A stretch of 64,000 bases of DNA, from assembly GCF_907164915.1 (NCBI RefSeq), contig NC_061862.1:78519718-78583717 (forward strand). Direction: 5' to 3'. Below, piece by piece: positions 50,785-63,700 of the stretch. The position numbers and the translations under genes were made by a program. This DNA comes from Impatiens glandulifera (Eukaryota > Streptophyta > Magnoliopsida > Ericales > Balsaminaceae). Position 1 is the first letter of the stretch. The number at the start of each line of letters is the position of its first letter. Below the pieces are notes generated by a model. That model was given only the letters and a program-made list of their open reading frames with translations, was not told the origin of the DNA and ran no database searches.

Positions 50785-51838
50785 CTAGTTCAAATAACAA
50801 ATTTGTGTGTCGAGGTCAAAGCTGTTGGTTTGTCGATGTCTAGGAGACGGTCTTCGTGATGACAGTTGATGTTGTCTTTGTTGCTGGTACAAGGATTGAA
50901 GCCTTCTAATCTCTCTTTCCAATACTTCATGTTCCACTGTTACAGTGTTCATAGCAATTGTTAACAATGTGTATGATTCAAAGTTTGAGACAAATCTTGA
51001 TCAATAAACTACTTACAGCATTTAATGACATGTTCTTGAGATATGTTTTCTAGTCTTTGTTTCAAAGCTTTGTTCTCCATGTTCAGAATAAGATTCTGAT
51101 GGCTGAGAAATTCAAGTTCTGCGCAAATTCCACACCCTTGAATCTGTAATATCATGAAGAACAACTTAAGGATGAAACAAATTACGAACCCCTTCTTCTC
51201 ATACTAACCAACCTGTAAAACATGCACACTCCTCTCCAGTTCAGCAATGTACCTAAGTTTACGCACCCTTGAACGTTGAGCAAACTGTCTGCATTATTAA
51301 ATCTCAGATTTCAGATGTAGAAATTAAGGGTGGAGGGGAAACATGAAACAAGTTATGGAACATACTGTTTAGTACGTTTCATATCTGTTTCAGATGATGA
51401 TATTGGAAGTGAATAATCCTTCATATCATTATGACCATTTTCATCTGTATCCTCAATGGCAGTAAATGACACCCCATCTCCTTCTTGGAGATTGAAGAAT
51501 GAATCATGAACATCAGTGTTGTTTTTAATTGGCATTGGATTACAAATTGAATCCCATGTGCAGTTCATTCTTTTATCAAAAGGATCCTGCATAATTGCAT
51601 TGTTGTAGGGACCAAAATCTTGTGATCCCCAAGAACAAACTGAAACCATGTTGTTACAAGAACCGTAGTTTAAATCAGTATAAACAAATGAATCGCTTGA
51701 TGAACGGCGATGAACATTTCTTTGTACAGGTGTTTCTGACTCGTTGATAAGCTCGTTCAGCCAAGAAGGGTGTTCTTCCATTTGGCTATCAGAGGAAACA
51801 CGGTGATGTTGTGCGATCCTACCTCTGGGAATATTCAT
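50785..51838 (-). CDS. bZIP transcription factor, At4g06598-like, non-canonical basic region
   Basis: Coding exons 51838-51366, 51288-51213, 51143-51017 and 50936-50785 join in phase to 275 residues. The N-terminal part has EEHPSWLNELINESETPV and HRRSSSDSFVYTDL then WGSQDF, wording I recognise from the Arabidopsis At4g06598-type bZIP proteins. Exon 2 holds the basic region (KRTKQ/QFAQRSRVRKL) and the zipper start (RYIAELERSVHVLQ). Leucine-type heptads continue in exon 3 (LEFLSHQNLILNMENKALKQRL) and exon 4 (EREIRRLQSLYQQQ). The Asn that is invariant in classical bZIP basic regions is replaced by Lys, while the Arg seven residues on is kept. A nuclear DNA-binding or dimer-partner role is likely. 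The ATG is the first in this frame after a probable acceptor (CAATAG); the protein starts later than I recall for the family. Confidence 0.9.
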
Positions 51839-52855
51839 ACTATTGTTGTTGATAATATTTAGGAATTAGCATGGAAGAATCTACATATGATAGAGAAATG
51901 CAAGGATGGGGACTTCTAAGATGAAGCAATGATTGTTTTCCAAATTCAAACTCAAAGTAGCTTGTCCAGAAAAAATTTCAAATAAATTCACAAAATAATA
52001 CAGGAGATAGTAACATGTAACAGTAGTTACTAATTTCTAATCATCCTAAACATTCTTCTAGATTCTCAAATTCCAGGAGAATGTAGAGTTTGAGCGTCAA
52101 TCTGAATCAGATAATCATCTAATCTAACATATATGTATATAAATCCCTCAACCTAATGAAAATACATGCATTGAAAGATTGCAGTATTTGATATCTGCAA
52201 GGAATTTATTCATATTATGAACAGTTAGTATCATGAATACTCTGTTTAATTTAGCTGTTACTCCTTTCTAATCATCCGAAACATTCTTCTAGATTCTCAA
52301 ATTCCAGAAGAATGTAGAGTTTAAGCATCGTCTGAATCGGATTATATATGTGCAGAAATTCTTCAATCTAATGAAAATACATGCATTGAAAGCTTGAAAC
52401 GCAGTATTTGATGATATCTGCAAGGAATTTTGTTTTCCACAAATTAGGAACAGTTAGTAACATGAATATCCTGTTTAATTTAGCTGTTACTCCATTCTAA
52501 TCATAGGAAATGTTCTTCTCGATTCTCAAATTCCAGAAAAATGTAAAAGTTTGAGCGTCAGTCTGAATCAGATAATATATATGCAGAAATTCTTCATTCT
52601 AATGAAAATACATGCATTGAAAGATCGAAACCGCAGTATTTGAAATCTGGAAGGAATTTTGTTCTCCGGATTCCTAATTGAATGCGGATACACAAAGGAA
52701 TAGACGAAACAGAACAAATTGGATAATTTGGAATGGATACTTACGGAAGCAATGATGAACCATGAATTGAAGGCGGTTGATCTATGATTACGATTCGATT
52801 TAGATGAGAGATATGATAGACGTGTTCTCTCGCTCTCTCTCAATAAACAAAATCC
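51839..52855 (-). other. 5' UTR exon and repeat-bearing leader intron of the bZIP gene
   Basis: A leader exon probably ends at 52745 (TTCC/GTAAGT on the minus strand), and the intron runs to an AG at about 51841. The presumed transcript start is near 52855, beside TCTCTCTCTCAATAAAC-type sequence on the plus strand. These boundaries are inferred from splice signals only. Confidence 0.55.
52015..52670. repeat. Threefold tandem repeat (~230 bp) in the bZIP leader intron
   Basis: Three diverged units share ATTCTTCTAGATTCTCAAAT, GTAGAGTTTGAGCGTCA, TAATGAAAATACATGCATTG, GCAGTATTTGATATCTGCAA and GAACAGTTAGTATCATGAAT. They start near 52020, 52255 and 52485. Confidence 0.85.
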
Positions 52856-53376
52856 TTCATTCGAAAAAAACTAATTTAGGCGCCACTTTTTCCAAGACGT
52901 ACTTGATTAAGCAAGGTAAATAATTAGAGGAAGATTCTTATCATTGACAAAAATCACTTTTCATTAATAATATTCAATTTTTTTTTTGGAATACTCTTAA
53001 AACACATTAATTATATTATGGTTAGTTACACCAAAATCTTATCTTACACTTTAAAAGTTTACTAATACAAAAATTTTACCGTTAATTTTGAATTATAATA
53101 ACAAAAATAGATCTCACCGAAATTGAGTATCTTAGAGAAGTCCAAACGAAGATATAGACTAGTTGAATTGTAAAGGACGCCGTCATGATTCATCATCTGT
53201 GATTCGATCCGAAACTAATATAATTTGAATGTCTGATGGTGAAATTCTAAATATCTAACCATTCTTTTATTTATTTTTTTCTCTAAAATAACTATTTTAT
53301 GGTCTTGTTGATTATCTCATTGTGAGATATAAAAAGGGAAAAATAATTCTTTGCAATTATTATTATGTGGTTTTTT
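52856..53376. other. Upstream of the bZIP gene; possible Copia 5' LTR at right
   Basis: No gene. The right end, up to about 53376, probably belongs to the 5' LTR of the plus-strand Copia remnant, because a primer-site-like AGTGTATCAGAGC follows at 53379. The LTR start cannot be located. Confidence 0.4.
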
Positions 53377-54253
53377 ATCAAGTGTATCAGAGCTTTTGGT
53401 TGGACTTATATATAAAAAAATTATGTCAAATAAAGGAGCAAAATTCGATTAGAATGACTAAGCTAATCTCGACGAATATTTCGGTATGTAAACATAAATT
53501 GCTTGATTTGATGATTTGTAGAGATTTGTTCAGGCTATATAAGGCACGACAAAGCTAGACACGATGAACGGTGAAAATTAGAAACTGAATTGAAAGGAGT
53601 TGCTACGATGAGGTAGTGGATTGATCAAAATATTTTTCACCACATTGTAAGAGAGAACGACGTCGCACAACTTCTTTGGAAAGAGTTAGAGTTGATGTTC
53701 GAAAATGATTCTTCTAGGAACAAGGCGATAATAATTTGGTAACTTGTAAACTTGAAGTACAAAAACATTGAGAGTATTATAGAGCACACTAGCAATTTAA
53801 TTGGCTTGATGAATCAGATGACATCGATAGTAATGACTTTCAATGATGAACTACAGACTCTACTACTTCTTAGCTCGTTAACGGATAGTTAGAAAATGTT
53901 GATAATTTCATTGGCAATTTAGTGTCAGATGGTGTTCTAACCTTGGACATGGTTAAAGATAGTATTTTCAACGAAGAAGCTAAAAGAAGAGAGAAAAGTG
54001 AACCAACTTCAAAAACTCTAATATGTGAAAATTCATAGTCACGTGGAAAGATCTCCACATAGTAGAAAGAATAAGAATCACTCGAATAAAGGAAGATTGA
54101 AGTCTCGTGGTGGTCTTAAGTCTTATCATTGTAACAATTTGAGGCAAATGAAAAGAGAATGACGAATATGGAATCGAGACCAAAATAAAGAGCAAAATGT
54201 TGAAAAAGAAACCAATGAGGTTGTAGAGGGCGATGTCATCGTTGTGTTCGAAG
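53377..54253 (+). pseudogene. Copia Gag remnant (left part)
   Basis: Begins with a primer site (GTATCAGAGC) and reads, in frames broken by stops, as Tnt1-type Gag: MTKLISTNISVCKHKLLDLM, RQWIDQNIFHHIVREND, LLWKELELMFEND, LTLDMVKDSIFNEEA-like wording and a degenerate zinc knuckle (YHCNNLRQMKRE). It is interrupted at 54253 by a second LTR element and resumes at 57958. Confidence 0.75.
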
Positions 54254-54981
54254 TGTTGGGTTTGGGGCTCATATTTTATTAGAGTTTATATATTGTAATT
54301 GGGATTTAAGCCTTTATTGGACTTAAGAGTAGTAGTTTAGTCTGGCTTTTAATTTACTCCTATAAATAGAGACATTGTAACCTAGGGTTACTTAGACCAT
54401 TATTTTATAGAAAATCAATAGAATGGACGACTCCCCGAGGATGTAGGCATTGTTGGTCGAACCTCGTTATATCTTGTGTTCTTTATTATTCTTACCAGTT
54501 TATCTTTATATCTTTTTTTTATCGTGTGTTTAAATTAAATCTTTTCTCAACAAGTGGTATTAAAGCATGTTTTGAGAATATTTATCATAATCTATTCAAG
54601 AATATATGATAGAAACCCTAACCACCATTAAAGAAGTTATTAGATATTTGTGCTCTTGTTGAAGATTGTTGGTTGTTTGAGAAAACGACATTGGTTGCAG
54701 AAGAATTGGTCGATTTGAATATTTGAGTCGAAATCTTCAATTACTAAGGAGATATCAACGGTCGATAAAATATTTCATAGTTTTGGATGACGATGTCTTG
54801 AGAAAAAGAGAGAAGAAGACAATAGGTCTTTTGTTCTTCTCGAAGGCGCCAATGAGTGCAGGTGACAAAAAGTTGTCGTGTATGCAGAGACACCAGAATG
54901 AAGAAGATGAGGTATATTATTTTGGCTTATTTTAATTTGGGACATATGGTCTATTAAAATATAAAAATGAAAAAATATATA

Positions 54982-54985
<4 letters not shown>

Positions 54986-55031
<46 letters not shown>
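54986..55031. repeat. (TA)n tract in the non-autonomous element
   Basis: About 46 bp of TA repeat in the element interior. Confidence 0.9.
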
Positions 55032-55038
<7 letters not shown>

Positions 55039-56914
55039 ATAATATATAGATCAAATGAGCCAATAACCTTTGAAACGGTCAACAACTAAGACTTTTTCAA
55101 CTAAGACTTTTATGTAAGTCTCGTTTGTTTTTACAAAATAGGTTTAAGACCTATTTGATTCCAATTTTCACAAGTAAAGCCTTGTTTGATTTTAATCAAA
55201 TTCTCAAAGTTTTGTATGTTTTGATCTTGGATTTGTATTGAGGCTTATTTGACTAAATTTCTCAAATATGAAGATTTGTGATTTATCTGCTAAGAGATTT
55301 GATATTCGTCAATATGGAGATTGAAAATTGGAGTTGAAAAAGAAGGTGGAGTGCTTATTCGATGTTGCAAATTGTGAAAGACAGGTGATGCAACATGTAA
55401 ATAGTTTTTTTTATTAAAGAGGATGGCTTTAATGTTTGTTTGCATAGTGTGGTTTTGATATGTGTGTATAAGGACCGGATTTTAGATTTGCATCAAACCT
55501 TGTGAGTTGCTTTGTTTGCAATCTCCGATAAGTGCTGATGTGAAGTTGTCAAGTGGGTGTTGATGTCTCAAGGGTTCTACCAAGAATGATAATTTTTAAG
55601 GTATGAGTTGAGGGTGCACTAATCATATACATGGTTTGTTAGATTATTTCTATGCAGGATTTGGGTAGAAGAATGGGGAGAACAAATGATACATCTTCAT
55701 GCTTGTTGAAAATTAATTGGAGGTTTTATTATAACCGATTATTGTCTTGGTATACATGAGTGACATTATTTCACTATGTTGAGGGCTTTGACTTGAAGAA
55801 ATTCTCGGCTAAAATAAGTTTGGAGAAATTTTCTTTGGAAAATGATTATTGAAGAAGTAAAATTAAAAGAGAGGTAGAGAGAAAATTTAGTGGCAGATTT
55901 TCACCTACAGCCGCGAAGGTTCATCAAACTGACGATCGGAGATTCAAACAGAATCCGATTGCGCTGAGATTTTGTTGAGAGGTTGATAACTCATTCATTT
56001 ACATTATTGTCTGCCTAATTTTAGTTTTATTTGACTTGCTTGGGACAAAAAAGTTTGTATATTTTTGGTTATGACCTTATCTTATTGGAAGAACTAATCA
56101 AGATAAAGACGGTGGTGAGATTATGTGCTTTTACACTTTGACAAAAACATGATCGAGTATAGAAAGTTGTTATCAAAATGGTGTTTACCGATGACAACAT
56201 TGTAGACATGTTGACAGGGCAATCCTTCAGGCCAAATTGCAAGATTGTATTGAGTTGTCGGGTGATTAAGGATTGACAAAATTCCAGTTAACGCACAATA
56301 TGAACGAAAGACCGAGAAGATGAAGACTAGTGAAAGATACTTATAAGTTGAGGTAGAGACATCTTGAGAGCAACTCTCAAACGAATCAAGAAAAAATCAT
56401 TGCATTATCTTCTAATGTGAGAAGATAAATCAAAACTTGAGTGAGATTTCTAGTCATGAAAAAGGGGCTAGATGGGAGACTCGGTTAATTCGAAGGTGAT
56501 GATTTTGTTACTTTTTGTTCTATCTTAATTGTCTATACATTGTGGATCATATATTAGATAAATGAGATGATTGAGACCTTGAATGGGACTCTTAGTCATG
56601 AAAATGGACTAGATGAGAGGTCTAATCAATTACAATAGAAAGATATTCGCAATTTCTTTTAGAGAAACTGTAGATGATCATTTGAAACATTGGTGAAGAC
56701 AATTGAAGAAAGATAGTGAATCTTGAAATAATATTCTTGGATTGCTAGGCGTTTTTGGATTCAAGAAACTAACAGATTGCAAACTAATTTGATCAATGAG
56801 AAGTATGAGGTTCAAGTTGATTGAGTATGCAACGTTCAAGGTAATATGGGTGACAAATGCTTTGTCAGTTCTTGAGCTAAAGAAAGGAGATTTCGTGATA
56901 TCCTAATTTATTTT

Positions 56915-57650
56915 TTATGAAGTAGACGATAAAAGTTCGTCTTGGGTATTCTCGCTTTCAATCGATATCTTATTTTGAGGAAGTAGACGATGGAAGTTCG
57001 TTTTGAGTGTCCTCAGTTTTCGATAGATATTTGATTCTGAAAAAATAAACGATGAAAGTTTGTCTTGTGTCTATTCGATATTTTGGTTTCAATAGATTGT
57101 TAGACTTGAAAAATAAGACGGTAAAGATTATTTTGTCATAATAAAGAATTGTTAATTCTAGTTTCCGCGTATGTCAACGGGTATGAACAAAGATTGGAAA
57201 GAGTTGTTGAATGTCTCTCGTCATTAAAATAACGTGGTTGCCCAAATTTATTTGGTGTTATAAACTCTATGATTTTATCTTCTAAGGGCTTTTGAGCGGA
57301 AATAGAGGTGTAATGATTTATCTCTTGAATGCCTTGAGTAGTAAAGATTGATGTGTGGATCATAACTTTTTGATGGCACGATATACGTGATGGTGGAGAT
57401 TGTTATTTTTTTAAGGGCTCTTGAATGGAGGAGGTACGAAAAGTTATCTCATGAATGACTCGAGCAACGGTGAAGATTGAAGTGTTGAACCTACTTATTT
57501 CTTGATGACTTGACTTTTGTCAAAGTGGAGATTGATGAGTACGGGTCTTGTATTTACTAAGGGACGTGAAATTCGTCAAGGTGGAGATTGTTGAATTTGT
57601 AATTTATTCATCACATCTCAATAAGTGCGGTATTCTCCTAAGGTGGAGAT
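56915..57650. repeat. ~62-bp repeats and duplicated polypurine tract-like motifs before the 3' LTR
   Basis: From about 56919 three and a part copies of a ~62-bp unit (AGTAGACGATGGAAGTTCGT...TCGATAGATAT). From 57391 the polypurine-like string GGTGGAGATTG occurs at about 57391, 57525 (AGTGGAGATTG), 57580 and 57641. Only the last abuts the LTR. Confidence 0.75.
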
Positions 57651-57957
57651 TGTTGTATTTTGGGCTCATATTTTATTAGAGTTTATTTATTGTAATTGGG
57701 CTTTAAGCCTTTATTGGGATTAGGAGTAATAGTTTAGTCTTTTGGCTTTTAATTTACTCCTATAAATAGAGACATTGTAACATAGAGTTACTTGAACCAT
57801 TATTCCATAGAAAATCAATAGAATAGACGACTCCCCGAGGATGCAGGCATTGTTAGCTGAACCTCGTTATATCTTGTGTTCTTTATTATTCTTTACCAGT
57901 TTATCTTTATATCTTATTTTATCGTGTGTTTAGATTAAATCTTTTCTCTAAACGAAG

Positions 57958-58330
57958 ATAGTTGTGTTAATCTAATAAGTCAAGATAGTGACTATGTGAT
58001 TAATTTTGGTTCTTCTTTTCACGTTACTCATTATGATGATTTCTTTTATACGTATTCGAGAGAAGATTTTGGCAATCTCTGAATTAGTAACAATGGTTCA
58101 TCAAAGATAATGGATATTAGTGACATTTACTTAGAGAGTACCGTTGATTACAAATTGATACTTAGAGTTGTGAGACACGTTTTAGATTTTACCTCAACTT
58201 GATTTTTATGGAAATACTTGATGATGAGGGTTCATTACTATTTTGGTGAAAGTAAGTGGAAGATCATCAAATGTTTGCTTGTATTGGCTAGATGAACGAA
58301 GACGGACACATTGTATGTAATGCTAGCAAA
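57958..58330 (+). pseudogene. Copia protease remnant (right part of the interrupted element)
   Basis: Continues the remnant left at 54253. Sequence encodes, in broken frames, the protease to pre-integrase section (FHVTHYDDFFYTYSREDFGN-like, then LRVVRHVLDFTST-like and YFGESKWKIIK-like wording). It ends where a MITE begins; no integrase or RT follows. Confidence 0.65.
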
Positions 58331-58334
58331 TTAT

Positions 58335-58507
58335 ACAGAGAGAGATAATAGGGAGGGAATAACGTGGCGCAATCTGATTCGTTGAAAAATTAACAAATTT
58401 TATCTCTCTTCTCTCTCTTTCCTCACCCTTTATCATTTTTCTAGTTAGTTAGTGATGTGGTGACACGTCATTCTCTTTCCCAAATTCTCTCACACTATTA
58501 CTCCTCT
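58335..58507. mobile_element. MITE family A, copy 3
   Basis: Same orientation as copy 2 and more diverged: GGGAGGGAATAACGTGGCGC, TTTATCTCTCTTCTCTCTC, then GACACGTCATTCTCTTTCCC and CAAATTCTCTCACACTATTA. It lies at the truncated end of the Copia remnant. Confidence 0.7.
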
Positions 58508-59317
58508 AATAAACTCTCCTCTAAATGTTACACCTGGTTGGATAATTAGACATTTTGGTGAACTAATCAAACCAATCATTACCATACTTAAGTCTGATTA
58601 ACGATGCCCCAAAGACTATTCGGCTTCATTGTAATATACTACACCATTTTGATAGAAAAATCTTATTAAATGAAATAAGATCTCGAATATCTAGACTTCA
58701 TTGATCTTTAAAACATTTAACTTTATCTCAATTAACTAGATGACAAAACAATGAGTTAGAAAATCTCTATAAAAATTTACACACTATTCTCTTCATTTTT
58801 ACTACAACACTCTTGGGAGAATGAATAATGATATCATATATGTGGGCATAGATGACAACAACGTAATTACATATAATTACATATGTATATATATTATATA
58901 TAAATTATTGATAAAAATATTTTTTTTTTTAATTTGATTAGTGAGAATAAATATATATAATTAATGAGAGAGAAAATAATTTGAAAAGAAGAATTAGTTG
59001 TTATTATTTATTATTTATAAAAACTTTATATATATATATTATAGTGTTTATATATATATATATAATTATTGATAATATAATATATATTTTATTTTAAAAG
59101 TGAGAAAAAATATATTTATAGTCAAGAAATTAAAAATTGCATATTTTGAGATTTTAACTTTGATTTTAAGAATGAAATATGAACACTTTAACTAACTAAC
59201 TACTTGAGATTCTTAAAATAATTTTATTATTTTGTGTATGTATATATATTTTATATTTTATTATCAATTAGTTAACTTTTATATTAATCAAAAAATTATT
59301 TATATTCATAAAGAAAA

Positions 59318-59356
<39 letters not shown>

Positions 59357-60380
59357 TTTGATGAGAGAAAAATGTATGAAGATAAATATATTTATATAAA
59401 ATTAATAATGAAAAATAATATAATATATATATAATATATATATATATATAATATATATATATATAAATTATTGATAACAAATATATTAATTTTATATATA
59501 ATTATTTATATAAATAAAATAAATATAAAAATTATGATGGTATGTACATTTAGAATAAAAAAAATTATTTTTATATATAAAAATAAAATAAATATATAAT
59601 ATATGAAAGTAGGTGTATTTAAAAAAAATTGTTTATATATATAATAAATATAAAAATTATTAAGTTAGATGCATTTATAAAAAAAAAATTATATATATAA
59701 ATAAAATAATTATAAAAATTATAAAGGTAGGTACATTGATTAAATAAATTATATATATATATATAATTATGAATATATGCATTTATAAAAAAAACAATTA
59801 TTTATATATATAAATAAAATAAATATAAAAATTATGAAGTTATGTTCATTTATAAAAAAATTTATTTATATATTAAATTAATATTAATATAAATAATGTT
59901 TTAGATAATATATAGTAAATATATATATATATATATATATATTATATAAAGAAAAAATAAAATTTAATTAAAAAAAAGAATATAAGAGAGGAGTGAGAAA
60001 ATACTTGAAAATGTTATAGATATGGATTAATTTGCTGTCATTATATATATTATATATATAATATATGTATATATATTATAAAAAAGTCATGTATAATGAA
60101 TTTATATTAAGACAGTTTACAAATAATAATATAATAATAATTGGTGTTTATATTTAATATTACAAATAATAATATAATAATAATTGGTGTTTATATTTGA
60201 TATAATAATTGAATAATTATTTAGGTAAAAATAATATTTTTTATAAATTTTCAACATTTATGTTTAAAGAAAATTATTGACAATATTTTATTTTTCTTTC
60301 AAGTAGTTTCTAAAATTTGAAAAAATAAAATAAAAAATTATTCACTCTGCAGTGAGATACTGATCACATGTTCTCTCTTT
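58508..60380. other. Very AT-rich upstream region of the SnRK2 gene
   Basis: Extended AT-only stretches with many short (TA)n runs and repeated AAATAAAATAAATATAAAAATTATGA-type units (59500-59860). A 46-bp duplication (CAAATAATAATATAATAATAATTGGTGTTTATATTT) is at about 60118-60200. No gene. Confidence 0.7.
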
Positions 60381-60785
60381 ACATTATGTACTATGTATGT
60401 ATATATTCGAATTCAAGCGTGTGTATAGATGGCAACTGTGATGATTGAGTTTCGCTTTATCTCTCTATCCAGGTAACACTCGCTGTTCTTCACTTTCCTT
60501 TCATTCTTTACCGATTCCATCATCATCATCTTCTTCTTTTCATACATATATACATATATTTAATCCAATATTCCATGCAGAAGCTACGAATCTACTCTCC
60601 CACGCTACATTTCCAAGTGAAACAAGGTTGATCTCAAGAATTCTGACAAGATTTGGATCACTCTGTCGAATTAGGGTTTGTTACTGTCTGAATGTTTCAT
60701 AAGTTGTGACTAGTCCGACCTCCGGAGCTCGGTGTATGAATTCATAGACTCAATTCGTTGATATTTGGAGATTCGAGTGGATAAG
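60381..60785 (+). promoter_or_regulatory. 5' leader of the SnRK2 gene, probably with a spliced intron
   Basis: A short upstream frame starts at 60429 (MATVMIEFRF...) and reaches CAG/GTAACA at 60472, a good donor. CCATGCAG at 60573-60580 is a plausible acceptor, so a ~108-bp leader intron is likely. The coding frame starts at 60786. Inferred from splice signals. Confidence 0.4.
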
Positions 60786-63700
60786 ATGGATAAGTACGAG
60801 CTTGTTAAGGATATAGGATCGGGGAATTTCGGTGTCGCGAGACTGATGAGGAACAAGGAAACTAAAGAGCTTGTGGCGATGAAATACATCGAAAGAGGAT
60901 CTAAAGTTAGTGTTAAAGCTGAATAATTTATATTTATGATTGCCTTTTACTGTAACTGTCTGTTGTTATTTGTTATTTGTTATGGTTTCTAGATTGATGA
61001 GAATGTTGCTAGGGAGATCATAAATCACAGATCACTTCGACACCCTAACATTATCCGATTCAAAGAGGTCTGATCTTTCTTTCAACTTTTGCTATTTATT
61101 TAAAGGAATATGTAATTGATCAATTCTGACTGAGGTTGGATTTGCATATCTAGGTTGTTCTGACTCCAACTCATCTTGCTATTGTCATGGAATATGCTGC
61201 TGGTGGCGAGCTCTTTGAACGTATCTGCAATGCAGGGCGCTTCAGTGAAGACGAGGTTTCGTAACTTAATCTCTTTTGTTTTCTTTGTTTCTGAAGAGAT
61301 TGACAAAGATTGTGTTATAATCTAGTTTCAGATTTGATAAACACTTCATTGAATCTGCATATATCTTTCAATATATCCAGGCTAGGTACTTTTTCCAGCA
61401 GCTAATTTCAGGAGTCAGCTATTGTCATACACTGGTAATAGAAATTAAGATGTATTAGCATGTATGTATCATCTCTCTATTCAATGACCTAATGTATTGT
61501 GTTAAATTATACACAGCAAATATGTCACAGAGATTTAAAGCTAGAGAATACCCTTCTAGATGGAAGCCCTGCTCCTCGTCTTAAAATTTGCGACTTTGGT
61601 TACTCCAAGGTTTATAATTGAGTATATATAATTTGGTTTAAAATTGCTCAAATTTTGTAAGAAAGATAAAATATACTCATGATGCTGTTTTTTTTCTTCT
61701 TTTTGTTTAATGTAGTCATCTCTACTGCATTCAAGACCTAAGTCTACTGTTGGCACTCCGGCATATATTGCCCCAGAAGTTCTATCGCGGAGGGAATATG
61801 ATGGAAAGGTGTGGTTTCGATATATCATTTCATACACTTCCATTTACTATCCTTTGTGTTGCCAAAAAAACCCTCTTTTAAGTGGCTAAGCATAGTTTTT
61901 TCTTGATTGGGTTATGCATATGTAGAAGAAATCTAGAAAGAAGATTTTTGGGTAAAATTTTGTGTTCTTCCCAGTTCATAGCCAATGCGATTTATTTTGT
62001 TATCTTATCTTCCTCTAAGATTACCAGGGAATGTGCAAATGCTCAATTCTTTCAAATCAGTTCTCTGAATTTTTTTGGCATTTCTCCAAAATAGTCTTTT
62101 GGTCTGAAATCTGCTTGATACTCATTACATATTTTGCATAAATGGATTAAGACAGAACTCCACTACTTCACACAAGTATGGTTCATTATTATCTTTGAAA
62201 CTTCCTCACTAATAGCTTGTTGGATGTAGGTTTTCTTTTTTCTTTCAAATAAATCGATTTTTGAAAGAAAAAAAAGTTCTTTTCTTTTTTATGAAAAAGT
62301 AGATTTTTTTGGGTTAAGTGACTGAAGTATCCTTTATATTTTAATATTTCAGATGTAATAAAAATAATGTGATAAGAGATTATTTGGACTATTTAACCTA
62401 TAAGTCAAAATAACCTTTCATAAAACAAGGCCTAAGAGTTGAGAAGATAATTTGGTTTCGAGATTATTTTTAACCTATAAACAATTACATATTAACAGAA
62501 AAAAATAACATTTTGAACTGATGTTCTATATGTCTTCCTGGATGGATATCCAGTTGTCTGATGTCTGGTCCTGTGGGGTGACTCTCTATGTTATGCTTGT
62601 TGGGGCATACCCTTTTGAAGATCAAGAAGACCCAAGAAATTTCAGGAAAACAATTCAAGTAAGAATTGTTGTTTGATTTTATTAGTTATTTAACTCTTTT
62701 CTTACCTTCATTTCTTTTGACCTTTTAAACCGACATTTTGCAGCGCATAATGGCTATTCAATACAAGATTCCAGATTATGTACACATCTCCCAAGATTGT
62801 AGGCAACTCCTTTCTCGGATATTTGTTGCCAATCCATTGCGGGTATGTTATTTTAAATATATATTATTCCATTTTAAGATGTTTTATGTTACTCGGAAAT
62901 TTGCCAAATCTAATGCCTGAAAACTTACTGAAATTTCACACATATCCTTGTGTATTTTGTTACTTGTCCATGACTAGATAAAATTTAAAAGAAGATTTTT
63001 TGTTATGAGATTTGGTATAATTTTTGTCCAAATTATAGTGTATTTCTTTTTCTTCATTTGGCATAGAACATGATCAAATATTTTTTTTAGATAATTATGA
63101 TTTTTACAAACACAACAAATGGACAATTTGTAGATCATGGTCAACATGAAAAAAAATTGGTAACAAAACATACTAATATCCCATCTAAGAAACCTAGCAC
63201 CAATAGTAACCAACCATGAACCATCTCCATCTTCTATAACTAAATTATCACTAAATACCCTTTACTCTATTCTTTATAACATTTTAAAATATTAAATATT
63301 AAAGATATTTGGTCATTTAACCTGAATAATTACTTTTTTGACAACCCAAGTGAAAATGACATGATATTTATTTATTTTTCTAAACATGCAAGTATTATGG
63401 AGGAATGAACCATGATTCAATTCCCCCCAAAACCGAGAAAAGTGATGCCAGACACAAAGATGATTGTGATGGTGAAACAAAATCCCACGAAACTAAAGTG
63501 AACCAAAAGAAACATGATGCTTTCTTTTGTGTGCTAAAAAGACATGATGCTTTCTTCTTCTTCTTCTTTTGTGTGCTAAAAAGACATGATGCTTTCTTCT
63601 TCTTTTTGTGTGTGCTAAAAAGACATGATGCTTTCTTCTTCTTCTTCTTTTGTGTGCTAAAAAGACATGATGCTTTCTTCTTCTTCTTCTTTTGTGTGCT

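Larger units (their letters stand above)
54254..57952 (+). mobile_element. Non-autonomous LTR retrotransposon inserted in the Copia Gag remnant
   Basis: LTRs 54254-54552 and 57651-57952 (about 300 bp, TGTTG start, clearly similar) with target duplication CGAAG at 54249-54253 and 57953-57957. A primer site (AGTGGTATTAAAGC) follows the first LTR, and a polypurine tract (AAGGTGGAGAT) precedes the second. The ~3.1-kb interior has no long frame. A trace of a Copia pol end occurs at about 56180-56270 (DDNIVDMLTGQSF). It looks like a decayed or LARD-like element. Confidence 0.9.
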
